Source of the DNA: Phycisphaerae bacterium
GTDB lineage: Bacteria; Planctomycetota; Phycisphaerae; UBA1845; Fen-1342
Direction: 5' to 3'
DNA: 64,000 nt
Assembly: GCA_028279405.1 (NCBI GenBank)
Contig: JANQNU010000036.1
Span: 372,001-436,000 of the forward strand
Shown: positions 27,835 through 36,281 of the stretch, piece by piece
Layout: every line of letters starts with the position of its first letter
Position numbering within the stretch: the stretch's first letter is position 1
Program-made: the position numbers and the translations under genes
Notes under the pieces: model-generated
What the model was told of the DNA's origin: nothing
The model's input: the letters and a program-made list of their open reading frames with translations, nothing else
Databases searched by the model: none

Positions 27835-28857
27835 CTAGTAGCTCGATTCTCCGAGCGTTACGCGGCCGCGGAACACCCAGTACACGACTGCGGTGTACGA
27901 GAGCACGAACGGCATACCGATGCCGGCGATCACGAGCATGATCTTGAGCGTCTTTTCGGAGGAACACCCATTGAAGATCGTGACGTTCCAGCGCGGGTCG
28001 ATGTCCGAGATGACGAGGTTGGGATACATCGCGGTCGCGAACAGGAACGCGAGCGCGACGATGATTGCGCTGGAACTGAAGAAGGCGTAGCCGGGTGAGC
28101 CGTGTCGCAGCGCGCGTGGAATGTTGGCGATCGCGAGCAGGTTGAGGACCGGGACGATCCAGAACCAGGGGTGTTGCTGAAAGTTGGCGGTCGCGCGGGG
28201 CACGTTCAGCGCGACATAGGCGGTGGTGAGCAGATAAAGCGCGAGAAACGCGAAGTAGCAGCGCCAGGCCCACTTTCGCATTCGTGCTTGCAACTCGGCT
28301 TCGGTCTTGAGCAGGAGGAAGATGGCGCCGTGCATCGCGAAGAGCGCTACCGTCAGCGCGCCGACCAGTAGTGGCAGCGGTGCCAGCCAGTCGGAGAGGT
28401 CCAGCGCCGTGTGCAGGGTTTGGTTCATCGGGATGCCGAGCATGGTGCGTCCGCCGGCCGCTCCCAGGAGAAACGCTGCCAGGAAGCTGCCGCCGAAGAA
28501 GCCGAAATCCCAGAGGCGGCGCCAGCGGACCGCTTTGACCTTGCTGCGAAACTCGAGGCTGACGGCTCGAAAGATCAGCGCGACCAGCAACAGCATGAAG
28601 GGCTCGTAGAAGGCACTGAAGACGGTGGCATACGCGACGGGGAAGGCGGCGAAGAGCGCGCCGCCGAAGGTCACGAGCCAGACTTCGTTGCCGTCCCAAA
28701 GGGGGCCGATAGCGTTCATCAGGATTCGTCGATCACGGTCTGCGGGTGCGAAGGGGTGCAGGATGCCGACCCCGAGGTCGAAGCCGTCGAGCACCACGTA
28801 GCCGATGAGCAGGATACCGAGCAGACCGAACCAGATGACGGCGAGTGTTTCGATCAT
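27835..28857 (-). CDS. cydB: Cytochrome bd-type quinol oxidase subunit II
   Basis: A 340-residue polytopic membrane protein, the usual CydB length. MIETLAVIWFGLLGILLIGY, the motif VVLDGFDLGVGIL and the loop LWDGNEVWLVTFGGALFAAF are CydB signatures. With CydA it forms a terminal oxidase that reduces oxygen with quinol without pumping protons and serves at low oxygen. It starts 1 bp after the cydA stop (TGAgATG), so it is translationally coupled. The hairpin doublet lies in its 3' flank. No cydX-like peptide or cydDC assembly genes are visible here. Confidence 0.96.
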   Translation of the reverse strand: MIETLAVIWFGLLGILLIGYVVLDGFDLGVGILHPFAPADRDRRILMNAIGPLWDGNEVWLVTFGGALFAAFPVAYATVFSAFYEPFMLLLVALIFRAVSLEFRSKVKAVRWRRLWDFGFFGGSFLAAFLLGAAGGRTMLGIPMNQTLHTALDLSDWLAPLPLLVGALTVALFAMHGAIFLLLKTEAELQARMRKWAWRCYFAFLALYLLTTAYVALNVPRATANFQQHPWFWIVPVLNLLAIANIPRALRHGSPGYAFFSSSAIIVALAFLFATAMYPNLVISDIDPRWNVTIFNGCSSEKTLKIMLVIAGIGMPFVLSYTAVVYWVFRGRVTLGESSY

Positions 28858-28858
28858 C

Positions 28859-30343
28859 TCATGCTCCCTCTGTCCGTGAATCGGAATCGAGCAGGTGAGC
28901 GCCGCCTGCGAGTCGGTCCGCCTCTAGCGCGAGCAATCCTTCCGGCGGCGCATCGGGTGTTGGCGGCGTCTGGCGGTGTTGCTCGGGATCGGTCGGTCCG
29001 TGTTGAATCTTCTCGTTGAGCACGTAGATCCAAATGATGAACAGCAGTAGGTAGACGGAGCCGAACAGGATGATCGACCAGAGCACCTGGCTGGCACGGA
29101 CCGATTCGCTGAGCCCTTCGCTGGTACGGAGCCCGCGCATTTCCACGCCGTCCTGGATGCTGGGATAGACGATCCATGGCTGACGGCCGACCTCGGCGGC
29201 GATCCATCCCGCCTGGTTGGCGATGAACGGTCCGACGACCGCGAAGACGAAGATCCACAGCAGCCAGCGCTGACGGTAGACCCGGCCGCGCCACAGCAAC
29301 GGCAGTGTCCCCAACGTCAGGACGATGAAGAACATTCCGAGCCCGACCATCAAATGATACATCTGGAAGGGGAGCCAGACTGGCGGTTGTTGGTCCGCGG
29401 GGATCGCATCGAGTCCGGTCACTGGCTTCTGCGTGTCGTTGTACAGCAGCCAACTGAGCATTCCCGGGACACGGACCGCACCGTGGACGGTCTTCGCGCT
29501 CGCATCGGGCCAGCCGAACAGGTAGAGATCGCCGGGCCCGGTCTCGAAGTGTCCTTCGAACGCGGCCAGCTTGGCGGGCTGCGTCTTGGAGACCGTCTTG
29601 GCTTGGTCGTGTCCACTGACGAGCGCGAGCACGCTAAAGATGGCCGCCACCCAGAGCGCTATCGGAAAGCACCGTTTCGCGAAATCGACGTGGCGGTTGC
29701 GCAACAGGTAGAAGGCGCTGATCGAAAGCACGAAGAACGCTCCCAGGATCATCGCTCCGATCAGCACGTGGGTCAGCCGATCGACGCTCGATGGATTGAA
29801 GACCATCGCCCAGAAGTCGGTGATCTCGGCGCGGTATGCGATGTGATCGTTCAGCGTGTACTCGACGACGTGATAGCCGGCCGGCGTTTGCTGCCAGCTA
29901 TTGGCGACGACGATCCAGACGGCACTGAACATCCCGCCTAGCCAGACCATCAGACTGGAGAAGAAGTGCATCTTCGGGCCGACCCGATCCCACCCGAAGA
30001 CCAGCACGGCGAGAAACCCGGATTCGAGGAAGAACGCGAAGATGCCCTCCGCAGCGAGCGCCGAGCCGAACACGTCGCCGACGAACCGACTGTACGCCGC
30101 CCAGTTCGTTCCGAACTCGAACTCCATCACGATCCCGGTCGCAACGCCGAGCGCGAAATTCAACGCAAAGATCCGCGTCCAGAACCGGGCAGCATGATTC
30201 CAGCCGATGTCGCGCGTGCGCAGCCATTGAAATTCGAGCAGCACCATGATCAAACCGAGACCAATGGTCAACGGCGGAAAGAGATAATGGAACATGATCG
30301 TGCCCGCGAATTGCAGGCGACTGAGCAACTCGACATCCATCAT
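28859..30343 (-). CDS. cydA: Cytochrome bd-type quinol oxidase subunit I
   Basis: A 494-residue membrane subunit carrying hemes b558, b595 and d. Visible residues: His19 (MFHYLFPPL), Glu99 and Glu107 ([12 protein letters not shown]), His192 ([10 protein letters not shown]), the Met of HLMVGLG (about residue 331) and GRQPW. The quinol-binding Q-loop is short, as in the CIO-type enzymes, rather than the long form of E. coli CydA. The C-terminal tail is hydrophilic and Pro/Glu-rich. It starts at tandem ATG codons; the ribosome site is weak. It forms a two-gene operon with cydB. Confidence 0.96.
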   Translation of the reverse strand: MMDVELLSRLQFAGTIMFHYLFPPLTIGLGLIMVLLEFQWLRTRDIGWNHAARFWTRIFALNFALGVATGIVMEFEFGTNWAAYSRFVGDVFGSALAAEGIFAFFLESGFLAVLVFGWDRVGPKMHFFSSLMVWLGGMFSAVWIVVANSWQQTPAGYHVVEYTLNDHIAYRAEITDFWAMVFNPSSVDRLTHVLIGAMILGAFFVLSISAFYLLRNRHVDFAKRCFPIALWVAAIFSVLALVSGHDQAKTVSKTQPAKLAAFEGHFETGPGDLYLFGWPDASAKTVHGAVRVPGMLSWLLYNDTQKPVTGLDAIPADQQPPVWLPFQMYHLMVGLGMFFIVLTLGTLPLLWRGRVYRQRWLLWIFVFAVVGPFIANQAGWIAAEVGRQPWIVYPSIQDGVEMRGLRTSEGLSESVRASQVLWSIILFGSVYLLLFIIWIYVLNEKIQHGPTDPEQHRQTPPTPDAPPEGLLALEADRLAGGAHLLDSDSRTEGA

Positions 30344-30570
30344 CGATATGATCCCGTTCGCGCCAGCAGGTGGGTATCAAACGTACTAAGGTGATTGTAG
30401 ACCAGCATGTCCGGTTGTCGTCGATCAGACGCTGCAATTGTCCGCAATTCGTTGAGCACGGATTGAACGAGCAGTCAACCAACGCGGCTGATGACAATCA
30501 GATGACAAAGGGAGGTGGGTTGGCGTGTCGAGCGCATGGATGCCGGTGCGCATTGCTGATCGATGCGGGG

Positions 30571-31350
30571 CTAGGTCAGGTTGCGAACATCCTCGGGTTC
30601 CGCGACGCCTTCCACGAATCGTCGAACGTGGTCGTCGCGCGCCGCGCGCAGTTCGGCGACCGTGCCGTCCGCGATGAACCGTCCGTTCCATAACATGAGG
30701 ATCCGGTCGCCGACGGCCTCGGCACTCTTCATATCATGCGTGACGACCAGACCCGTCACATTGAACTCATTCTGCAGATTCCGAATCAGCCGATTGATGA
30801 CGTCGCTGCGCTGCGGGTCAAGGCCGGCGGTCGGCTCATCATAGAGGATCACCTTTGGCGGCGGATCAATCGCGATCGCGCGCGCCAGCGCGACGCGTTT
30901 CTTTTCACCGCCGGAGAGATCAGCTGGTCGCTTCTCGCCGAACCCTGACAATCCGACCAATTCCAGGCAGTCCTGGACGAGTTTGTCGAGCTTGCGCCGG
31001 TCGAGCCGTCCGCGCGCGTGCTGTACTGTCGGAAAAGCGACGTTCTCCGCCACGCTCATGGAGTCGAACAGGGCGTTGAGTTGAAAGACGAAACTGATCT
31101 GTCGGCGAATCGGCCGCAGCTCCCGCTCGCTGAGCGTGTCCACCCGTTGTCCTTCGAAGTAGACCTCGCCCTCGTCCGGACGAAGCAGCCCCACGATATG
31201 TTTCAGCGTGACACTCTTGCCCGTGCCCGAGCGACCGATGATCACCGTCGTGCGACCGCGTTCGACGCTCAGATCGATCCCCTCGAGCACGCGCTGCTGT
31301 CCGAAGCGCTTGCTGACCTGTCGAAATTCGATGATCGGGTGATCGTCCAC
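30571..31350 (-). CDS. mlaF: ABC transporter ATP-binding protein, MlaF type
   Basis: A 259-residue ABC ATPase. Walker A GRSGTGKS is at residues 39-46, the signature LSGGEKKRVALARA and Walker B VILYDEPTAGLD follow, then the H-loop VVTHDMKSA. LDPQRSDVINRLI and the order with an MlaE permease place it in the Mla/Mce lipid-transport group, which moves phospholipids between inner and outer membrane. The start is GTG, preceded by TAGGAG that overlaps the end of mlaE (stop 31358), so the pair is coupled. The usual MlaD substrate-binding gene does not follow in the same unit. Confidence 0.9.
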   Translation of the reverse strand: MDDHPIIEFRQVSKRFGQQRVLEGIDLSVERGRTTVIIGRSGTGKSVTLKHIVGLLRPDEGEVYFEGQRVDTLSERELRPIRRQISFVFQLNALFDSMSVAENVAFPTVQHARGRLDRRKLDKLVQDCLELVGLSGFGEKRPADLSGGEKKRVALARAIAIDPPPKVILYDEPTAGLDPQRSDVINRLIRNLQNEFNVTGLVVTHDMKSAEAVGDRILMLWNGRFIADGTVAELRAARDDHVRRFVEGVAEPEDVRNLT

Positions 31351-31357
31351 CGTGCTC

Positions 31358-32206
31358 CTACATGATCAGCGAGCGGAAACCGTACCAGACCGTGTACAAC
31401 GTGTTGAGTACGATATTGAGGCAGAAGTCCAGCGCCAGGATCGTGATGAAGCTGGCCACGAACGACTCCGTGCAAGCTTGCCCGACACCCTCGGCGCCCG
31501 CGCGACAGTGGAACCCCTTGTAGCAGCTGATCAGTCCGATGGCGCCGCCGAAGAAGAAGGCCTTGACGATGCCGGTCCCGAGGTCCCACATCTCGACGAC
31601 TTCCGCCGTGTAACGCCAATAGGGTTCAGGGTCGCCGCCCTTGACGAACACATAGACTCCCCAGGCGCCCAACGAGCCCATCAGGTCGGCGTAGCACGTC
31701 AACAACGGGGAAAGCAGCAGGCACGCGAGGAATCGCGGGGTGACCAGGAATCGCACCGGGTCGGCGCCCATCGAGCGCAGCGCGACGATCTGTTCGGTGA
31801 CGTTCATCGTGCCCAGCTCGGCGGTCAGCGCGCCACCGACCCGTCCTGCCAGCATCACGCCGGCCAGGACCGGTCCGAGTTCGGCGGCGACCGAGATATT
31901 GACGATCGCCCCGAGTCGGTCGGCCAAGCCTGAAGCGTCGAACTGTTCCCAGCCCTGAACGACCAGAACCATCCCGACGAACGCCCCAGTGACCAGGATG
32001 ACTGGCACCGATCGAGCGCCGACCAGATAGGCCTGGGGCATCAGTCGCCGCCAGCCACCGGCTGCCAACATCTCAGTCGGTCCGGCCAGGATCGCGTGCC
32101 CCGAGAACACGAAGAATCGACCAAAGCCGTCGATCCAGCCGACGACCGCGCCGCCAATTGCCGCAATCAAGCGAAAAAGGAGATTCTTCCGCGCCATGCT
32201 GCCCAT
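31358..32206 (-). CDS. mlaE: MlaE-family lipid ABC transporter permease
   Basis: A 283-residue membrane permease. Family hallmarks: PVILVTGAFVGMVLVVQG, GPVLAGVMLAGRVGGALTAE, and ELGTMNVTEQIVALRSMGAD. It is the inner-membrane channel of the Mla/Mce phospholipid transporter and pairs with the following ATPase. Two in-frame ATG codons (32206 and 32197) are plausible; neither has a strong Shine-Dalgarno. It is divergent from ftsK. Confidence 0.91.
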   Translation of the reverse strand: MGSMARKNLLFRLIAAIGGAVVGWIDGFGRFFVFSGHAILAGPTEMLAAGGWRRLMPQAYLVGARSVPVILVTGAFVGMVLVVQGWEQFDASGLADRLGAIVNISVAAELGPVLAGVMLAGRVGGALTAELGTMNVTEQIVALRSMGADPVRFLVTPRFLACLLLSPLLTCYADLMGSLGAWGVYVFVKGGDPEPYWRYTAEVVEMWDLGTGIVKAFFFGGAIGLISCYKGFHCRAGAEGVGQACTESFVASFITILALDFCLNIVLNTLYTVWYGFRSLIM

Positions 32207-32344
32207 TTCGCCGTTCGAGCGATTCCTTTCGAGAACGCCGTCTGCGCCAGCGTCGATGCAGCCGCACCGCGCTCGGCCGTACTCTTCCGCGTCACGACCC
32301 ATTTGGGCCGAGGAACCCGATTTTGTCTAGTTAGGGTAGCGACG

Positions 32345-32373
32345 TCGACGTTTTTTGGCGACCATAATATGAT
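32345..32373 (+). promoter_or_regulatory. Candidate promoter of ftsK
   Basis: TCGACG (32345-32350), 17-bp spacer, TATGAT (32368-32373) in an AT-rich pocket. It argues for the ATG at 32411 as the real ftsK start, because an ATG at 32369 would lie inside the -10 element. Confidence 0.45.
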
Positions 32374-32410
32374 TGGTTACTGGACAGGATGTCGCGAGGT
32401 CGTTTCACGG

Positions 32411-34999
32411 ATGAAATCTACCACGCCAGCCGAGCCACGCCGCGCGGCGATACGGTACAGCGTTGCCACCATCGGCGTTGTCTGTTGCCTCTTCGGCTGG
32501 GTCGCACTGCTAAGTTTCGATGTTGCGGACGCACCCGCGACCGTCGTCTGGCCGCGGCCCGCTCACACGCATAACCTCTGCGGACCGGTGGGCGCCGCTC
32601 TGGCGTACCGGCTCTTCTATCACCTCGGCCATGGTGCCTATGCCGCGCTGGGCGTTCTCACGCTCGGGATGATCGCTCTTTCGCGCGGGGCCCTGTGGCG
32701 CGACCTGTGGATTCGGTTCCTTGGCGCAGCGCTCGCAACCAGTACGGTCAGTGCGGCGTCGGGCATGTTCCTGCCGCCGAGCGATACGCTGACGCTGGCC
32801 GGCCCCGGCGGTGTGCTTGGCACCTGGCTCGGAGCGCTGCTGACAAGTCACTTCCAACTGTGGGGTGGCGGCCTGGTGCTGCTGGGCGCGTTACTGATCG
32901 GTCTGCTGCTGGCCTTCGACGAATACGTCATTCGCCTGGCCCGTTGGATGGGCTGGATGAGCCGTAAATCAGGCATCGCATTGCGGGACCACGGCGGGCA
33001 ATTGGCGCAGGCCGGCGCGGGTGCGTTTGCCGCCGCGGGGACGATGGTAGCCAACGGTGTGGCCTCGGTCTCCGGTCGTCTGGCGACCGCAGCCGCCAGC
33101 ACGGCTGGCGGTTCGAGCGCGGCGACGGATGATGCCGCCACAGGGCCGACCAAACCGCGCTCCGCACGACAGCTCGACCTGGCCCTCGCCGACCTCAAGG
33201 CCGCGGCGGACGACGACGACGCAGAAGATTACCGGTACGAGGAAGACGTCGACGACGCAGCGGACGATGTCGAAGACACGGACGAGGAGTGGGAAGAGGA
33301 GGACGAAGACGTCGAGGATGACATCGACGAGGCGGAAGAAGAGGCCGACGAAGAAGAGGGCGATGAAGAGGACGAGGAGGTCGAGTGGCAGGAGGAACCG
33401 GAGGTGCCGGTCACGGCCCGTCGTCCCACGCCGGCGGCGCGGCAGACGCCGTCCGCACCCGCGCGCCGTGAGGACCCGCGACCCAAGTCGACGCTTGAGA
33501 ACTACACGCTACCTCCGTTGAACCTGTTGGAGGAGGCGCCGCCGGTCGACAAACGTGCGATTGAAATGCTCTGTCGCGAGAAGGCCTTCACGCTCGAACA
33601 GACACTCAATGAGTTCCGCCTCGAAGTGCAGGTGGTCTCGATCGAAACCGGACCGGTCATCACCGTTTTCGAGTTGAAGTTGGCGCCGGGCATCAAAGTA
33701 TCGCAGATCGCTTCGCTGACAAACGACATGGCGCGGGCGCTCAAGGCGCCGGCAGTGCGCGTCGTCGCGCCGTTGCCGGGTCGGAACACGGTCGGGATCG
33801 AAGTGCCGAACATCGACAAGGAGAAGGTTCGACTCAAGGACATCATGCAGGGCTTCGGCAAGCGCGCCGATTCGCTGGCGATCCCGCTCTACCTCGGCAA
33901 GGACGCCTCCGGCGCTCCGTTGGTGAGCGACATGACGCGCATGCCGCATATGCTGATCGCCGGGACGACCGGCTCCGGCAAGAGCGTCTGTATATCGAGC
34001 ATCATCCTCTCGATCCTGATGACCCGTTCGCCGGCCGACGTCAAGCTGATCCTGGTCGACCCCAAGGTGGTCGAACTTGCGATGTTCAAGGACATCCCGC
34101 ACCTGATGTGCCCGATCATTACCGAGATGTCCAAGGCGGAGGGCATTCTCGATTGGGCAGCCACGAAGATGGACGAACGCTATGCCCTGCTGGCGGAGGC
34201 CGGCGTCAAGGACATCCGTTCCTACAACCGCCTCGGCATCGAAGGTCTCAAAGAGCGGCTCGCGATCGAGGACGAGAGCGAGATGGCGCACATTCCGGTG
34301 AACCTGCCATACATCGTGATTGTGATCGACGAACTGGCGGACCTGATGATGACCGCTGCGAAGGAGGTCGAGTACCATCTCTGTCGCCTGGCGCAGAAGA
34401 GTCGTGCCGTGGGGATTCACCTGATCGTTTCGACGCAGCGCCCGCAAGCGAACGTCGTGACCGGGTTGATCAAGTCGAACCTTCCCTCGCGGATCGCGTT
34501 CCGCGTTTCGAGTCGGCTCGACTCGCGAATCGTGCTGGATCAGAACGGCGGCGAGGTGCTGATGGGCCAAGGCGACATGCTCTTCCTGCCGCCGGGGCAG
34601 TCCAAGCTGATGCGTGCCCAGGGGACGTTCATCGACGACGATGAACTGCGCGCCATTGTGCGCCAGGCGCGCGCCCAAGGCGAGCCTGAGTATCATCCCG
34701 AGTTGCTGCGGGCACCAAAGTCCGCCTCTTCCGACGTCGATCGTGACGAACTGTTCGATCAGGCAGTCGACATCATCATTCAAACCGGCCGCGGATCGGT
34801 CAGCCTGCTGCAGCGCCGCCTCACCGTGGGATACGGTCGCGCCTCCCGGCTCATCGATCAGATGTACGAGGCGGGGATCGTGGGCGAATACAAGGGCAGC
34901 CAGGCGCGCGAGGTACTCGTTACCGCCGACGAATGGTCCCAGATCCGTCAGACCCGCGATCGCGAAGAGGCCGGCGAAGCCGCCGAGATGTTCGACTGA
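32411..34999 (+). CDS. ftsK: DNA translocase FtsK/SpoIIIE
   Basis: An 862-residue motor that pumps chromosomal DNA through the division septum. Four hydrophobic segments fill the first 175 residues or so. An exceptionally acidic Asp/Glu linker at about residues 260-335 follows, then a Pro-rich stretch, the alpha domain and the RecA-like motor with Walker A AGTTGSGKS (about 516-524) and Walker B VIVIDELADLM. The C-terminal gamma winged helix (GRGSVSLLQRRLTVGYGRAS), which reads the KOPS sequences, is intact. The frame is open far upstream, but the promoter and the lack of an earlier ribosome site favour 32411. Confidence 0.93.
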   Translation: MKSTTPAEPRRAAIRYSVATIGVVCCLFGWVALLSFDVADAPATVVWPRPAHTHNLCGPVGAALAYRLFYHLGHGAYAALGVLTLGMIALSRGALWRDLWIRFLGAALATSTVSAASGMFLPPSDTLTLAGPGGVLGTWLGALLTSHFQLWGGGLVLLGALLIGLLLAFDEYVIRLARWMGWMSRKSGIALRDHGGQLAQAGAGAFAAAGTMVANGVASVSGRLATAAASTAGGSSAATDDAATGPTKPRSARQLDLALADLKAAADDDDAEDYRYEEDVDDAADDVEDTDEEWEEEDEDVEDDIDEAEEEADEEEGDEEDEEVEWQEEPEVPVTARRPTPAARQTPSAPARREDPRPKSTLENYTLPPLNLLEEAPPVDKRAIEMLCREKAFTLEQTLNEFRLEVQVVSIETGPVITVFELKLAPGIKVSQIASLTNDMARALKAPAVRVVAPLPGRNTVGIEVPNIDKEKVRLKDIMQGFGKRADSLAIPLYLGKDASGAPLVSDMTRMPHMLIAGTTGSGKSVCISSIILSILMTRSPADVKLILVDPKVVELAMFKDIPHLMCPIITEMSKAEGILDWAATKMDERYALLAEAGVKDIRSYNRLGIEGLKERLAIEDESEMAHIPVNLPYIVIVIDELADLMMTAAKEVEYHLCRLAQKSRAVGIHLIVSTQRPQANVVTGLIKSNLPSRIAFRVSSRLDSRIVLDQNGGEVLMGQGDMLFLPPGQSKLMRAQGTFIDDDELRAIVRQARAQGEPEYHPELLRAPKSASSDVDRDELFDQAVDIIIQTGRGSVSLLQRRLTVGYGRASRLIDQMYEAGIVGEYKGSQAREVLVTADEWSQIRQTRDREEAGEAAEMFD

Positions 35000-35056
35000 C
35001 GCAACCCAGGGGCTGACAGGTAACGTGACCCTGGGGCGGTTTATCGGAAAGGGGAA

Positions 35057-35129
<73 letters not shown>

Positions 35130-35141
35130 GTCGAATCGACC

Positions 35142-35169
35142 ATTATAGATTGACCGTTCATCGCTGCAA
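35142..35169 (-). promoter_or_regulatory. Promoter of tRNA-Ala
   Basis: Minus strand TTGCAG (35169-35164), 16-bp spacer, perfect TATAAT (35147-35142), 12 bp before the mature tRNA 5' end. The -35 overlaps one arm of a 9-bp inverted repeat (35156-35164 and 35176-35184). Confidence 0.65.
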
Positions 35170-35211
35170 CTGCGCGCGATGAACAATGGCTTGCATCAAC
35201 GCATCACGCCA

Positions 35212-35244
35212 ACAAAACGGCGGCGCGCCCGACAGCGCACCGCC
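35212..35244 (-). terminator. Rho-independent terminator of rpmA
   Basis: Minus strand GGCGGTGCGC (from 35244) pairs with GCGCGCCGCC (to 35219) and is followed by GTTTTG. It lies about 40 bp downstream of the rpmA stop. Confidence 0.7.
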
Positions 35245-35284
35245 TTCCTTTTCGCGCCTGCAGATTTCGATTCGTGATTCCGCG

Positions 35285-35533
35285 TCAGTTGCTCTCGAGC
35301 GGAACCACCGTGACGAAGCGCCCTTTGAAAGCGACGGTTCCTTCGGTGAGTGCGAAGAGCGTGTCATCCTTTCCGCGACCGACGTTCAGGCCGGGCTTGA
35401 ACGGCGTACCGCATTGCCGGACGATGATCGAGCCGGTCTTGGCATGCTGGCCGCCGTAGAGTTTGACACCGCGGTATTGCGGGTTGCTGTCACGCCCGTT
35501 GCGCGACGAACCCTGTCCCTTCTTATGAGCCAT
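35285..35533 (-). CDS. rpmA: Large ribosomal subunit protein bL27
   Basis: An 82-residue bL27 beginning [20 protein letters not shown], with the GS/GR and [20 protein letters not shown] core. bL27 contacts the peptidyl-transferase centre through its N-terminus. Here the N-terminus lacks the cleavable extension seen in Firmicutes. rplU (bL21) and obg, the usual neighbours, are absent; rpmA is instead 60 bp downstream of a secreted-protein gene on the same strand, with its own terminator. Confidence 0.97.
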   Translation of the reverse strand: MAHKKGQGSSRNGRDSNPQYRGVKLYGGQHAKTGSIIVRQCGTPFKPGLNVGRGKDDTLFALTEGTVAFKGRFVTVVPLESN

Positions 35534-35592
35534 GATTCCGTTCCCTGTTCGATCTCAGGTCAAAACACCCAGGCGTGCCGACACGCACAAAC

Positions 35593-36276
35593 TCACCGCA
35601 TCACCCACCGGGTGACGTAGCGAACGGGCTCCGAAGCGGCCCGGCCCGCGGCCGAACCAGGATGATTGTAGCGGATTTCCAGGGTCTTGCGAAGGGTGAA
35701 GCGCTTCGGATTCACCTCGACCGCGACCGATCGGCCCTGGCGATCGATCTCTCTCGTTTCCGGCTTCTCCGGATCGAACGCCGGGTTCGTTACCAGCATC
35801 GTCTCCCCGCTCAATCCGCCGACGTAAATCTTGAAACGGCTGGAACTTAGGTCGACGTCCCGCCAGATTGCGACCGACTCGATCGCGTTGTCAGCGCCGG
35901 TCCGCAGGTTTCCGATCGCTTTCGACGGATGGATCAGGTCCGGGAACGTGCGGGTGTGCAGCTGCTTGATTGCGTTGAAGACCAGGGGATTGATTCCGAC
36001 ATCCATCTCGACGACCCGGAGGTCGTCCGTTACCACCTGGAATCGGGGATACCATTTGCGCGTTCGTGCGTCCGTGTTCGTCACGGTATACAGCAAATAC
36101 CAGAAGGTGGTGGGCGCGCTGTCGCCGGGCAGGATCACATCGATGCGCCGGGGCGGCGAAACGAAGTCAAACCGGAACTCCCAGGTAATCGGAAACGCCG
36201 CCGGACGCGGCCCGGCGGGTTCTTCGATCGCGGACTGCGCGGAGAACAACAACAGCAGTGGAGCGACGATGTTCAT
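35593..36276 (-). CDS. Hypothetical exported protein
   Basis: A 227-residue protein with a short signal-like N-terminus (MNIVAPLLLLFSAQSAI) and then an all-beta-looking mature part (ITWEFRFDFVSPPRRIDVIL, LYTVTNTDARTRKWYPRF, RFKIYVGGLSGETMLV, RFTLRKTLEIRYNHPG). I do not recognise the family; the strand pattern suggests an Ig-like or lipocalin-sized beta domain. It starts 5 bp after the stop of the HEAT/receiver-like gene and is probably co-transcribed with it. A TTG one codon upstream of the ATG is the alternative start. Confidence 0.65.
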   Translation of the reverse strand: MNIVAPLLLLFSAQSAIEEPAGPRPAAFPITWEFRFDFVSPPRRIDVILPGDSAPTTFWYLLYTVTNTDARTRKWYPRFQVVTDDLRVVEMDVGINPLVFNAIKQLHTRTFPDLIHPSKAIGNLRTGADNAIESVAIWRDVDLSSSRFKIYVGGLSGETMLVTNPAFDPEKPETREIDRQGRSVAVEVNPKRFTLRKTLEIRYNHPGSAAGRAASEPVRYVTRWVMR

Positions 36277-36281
36277 CAAGA

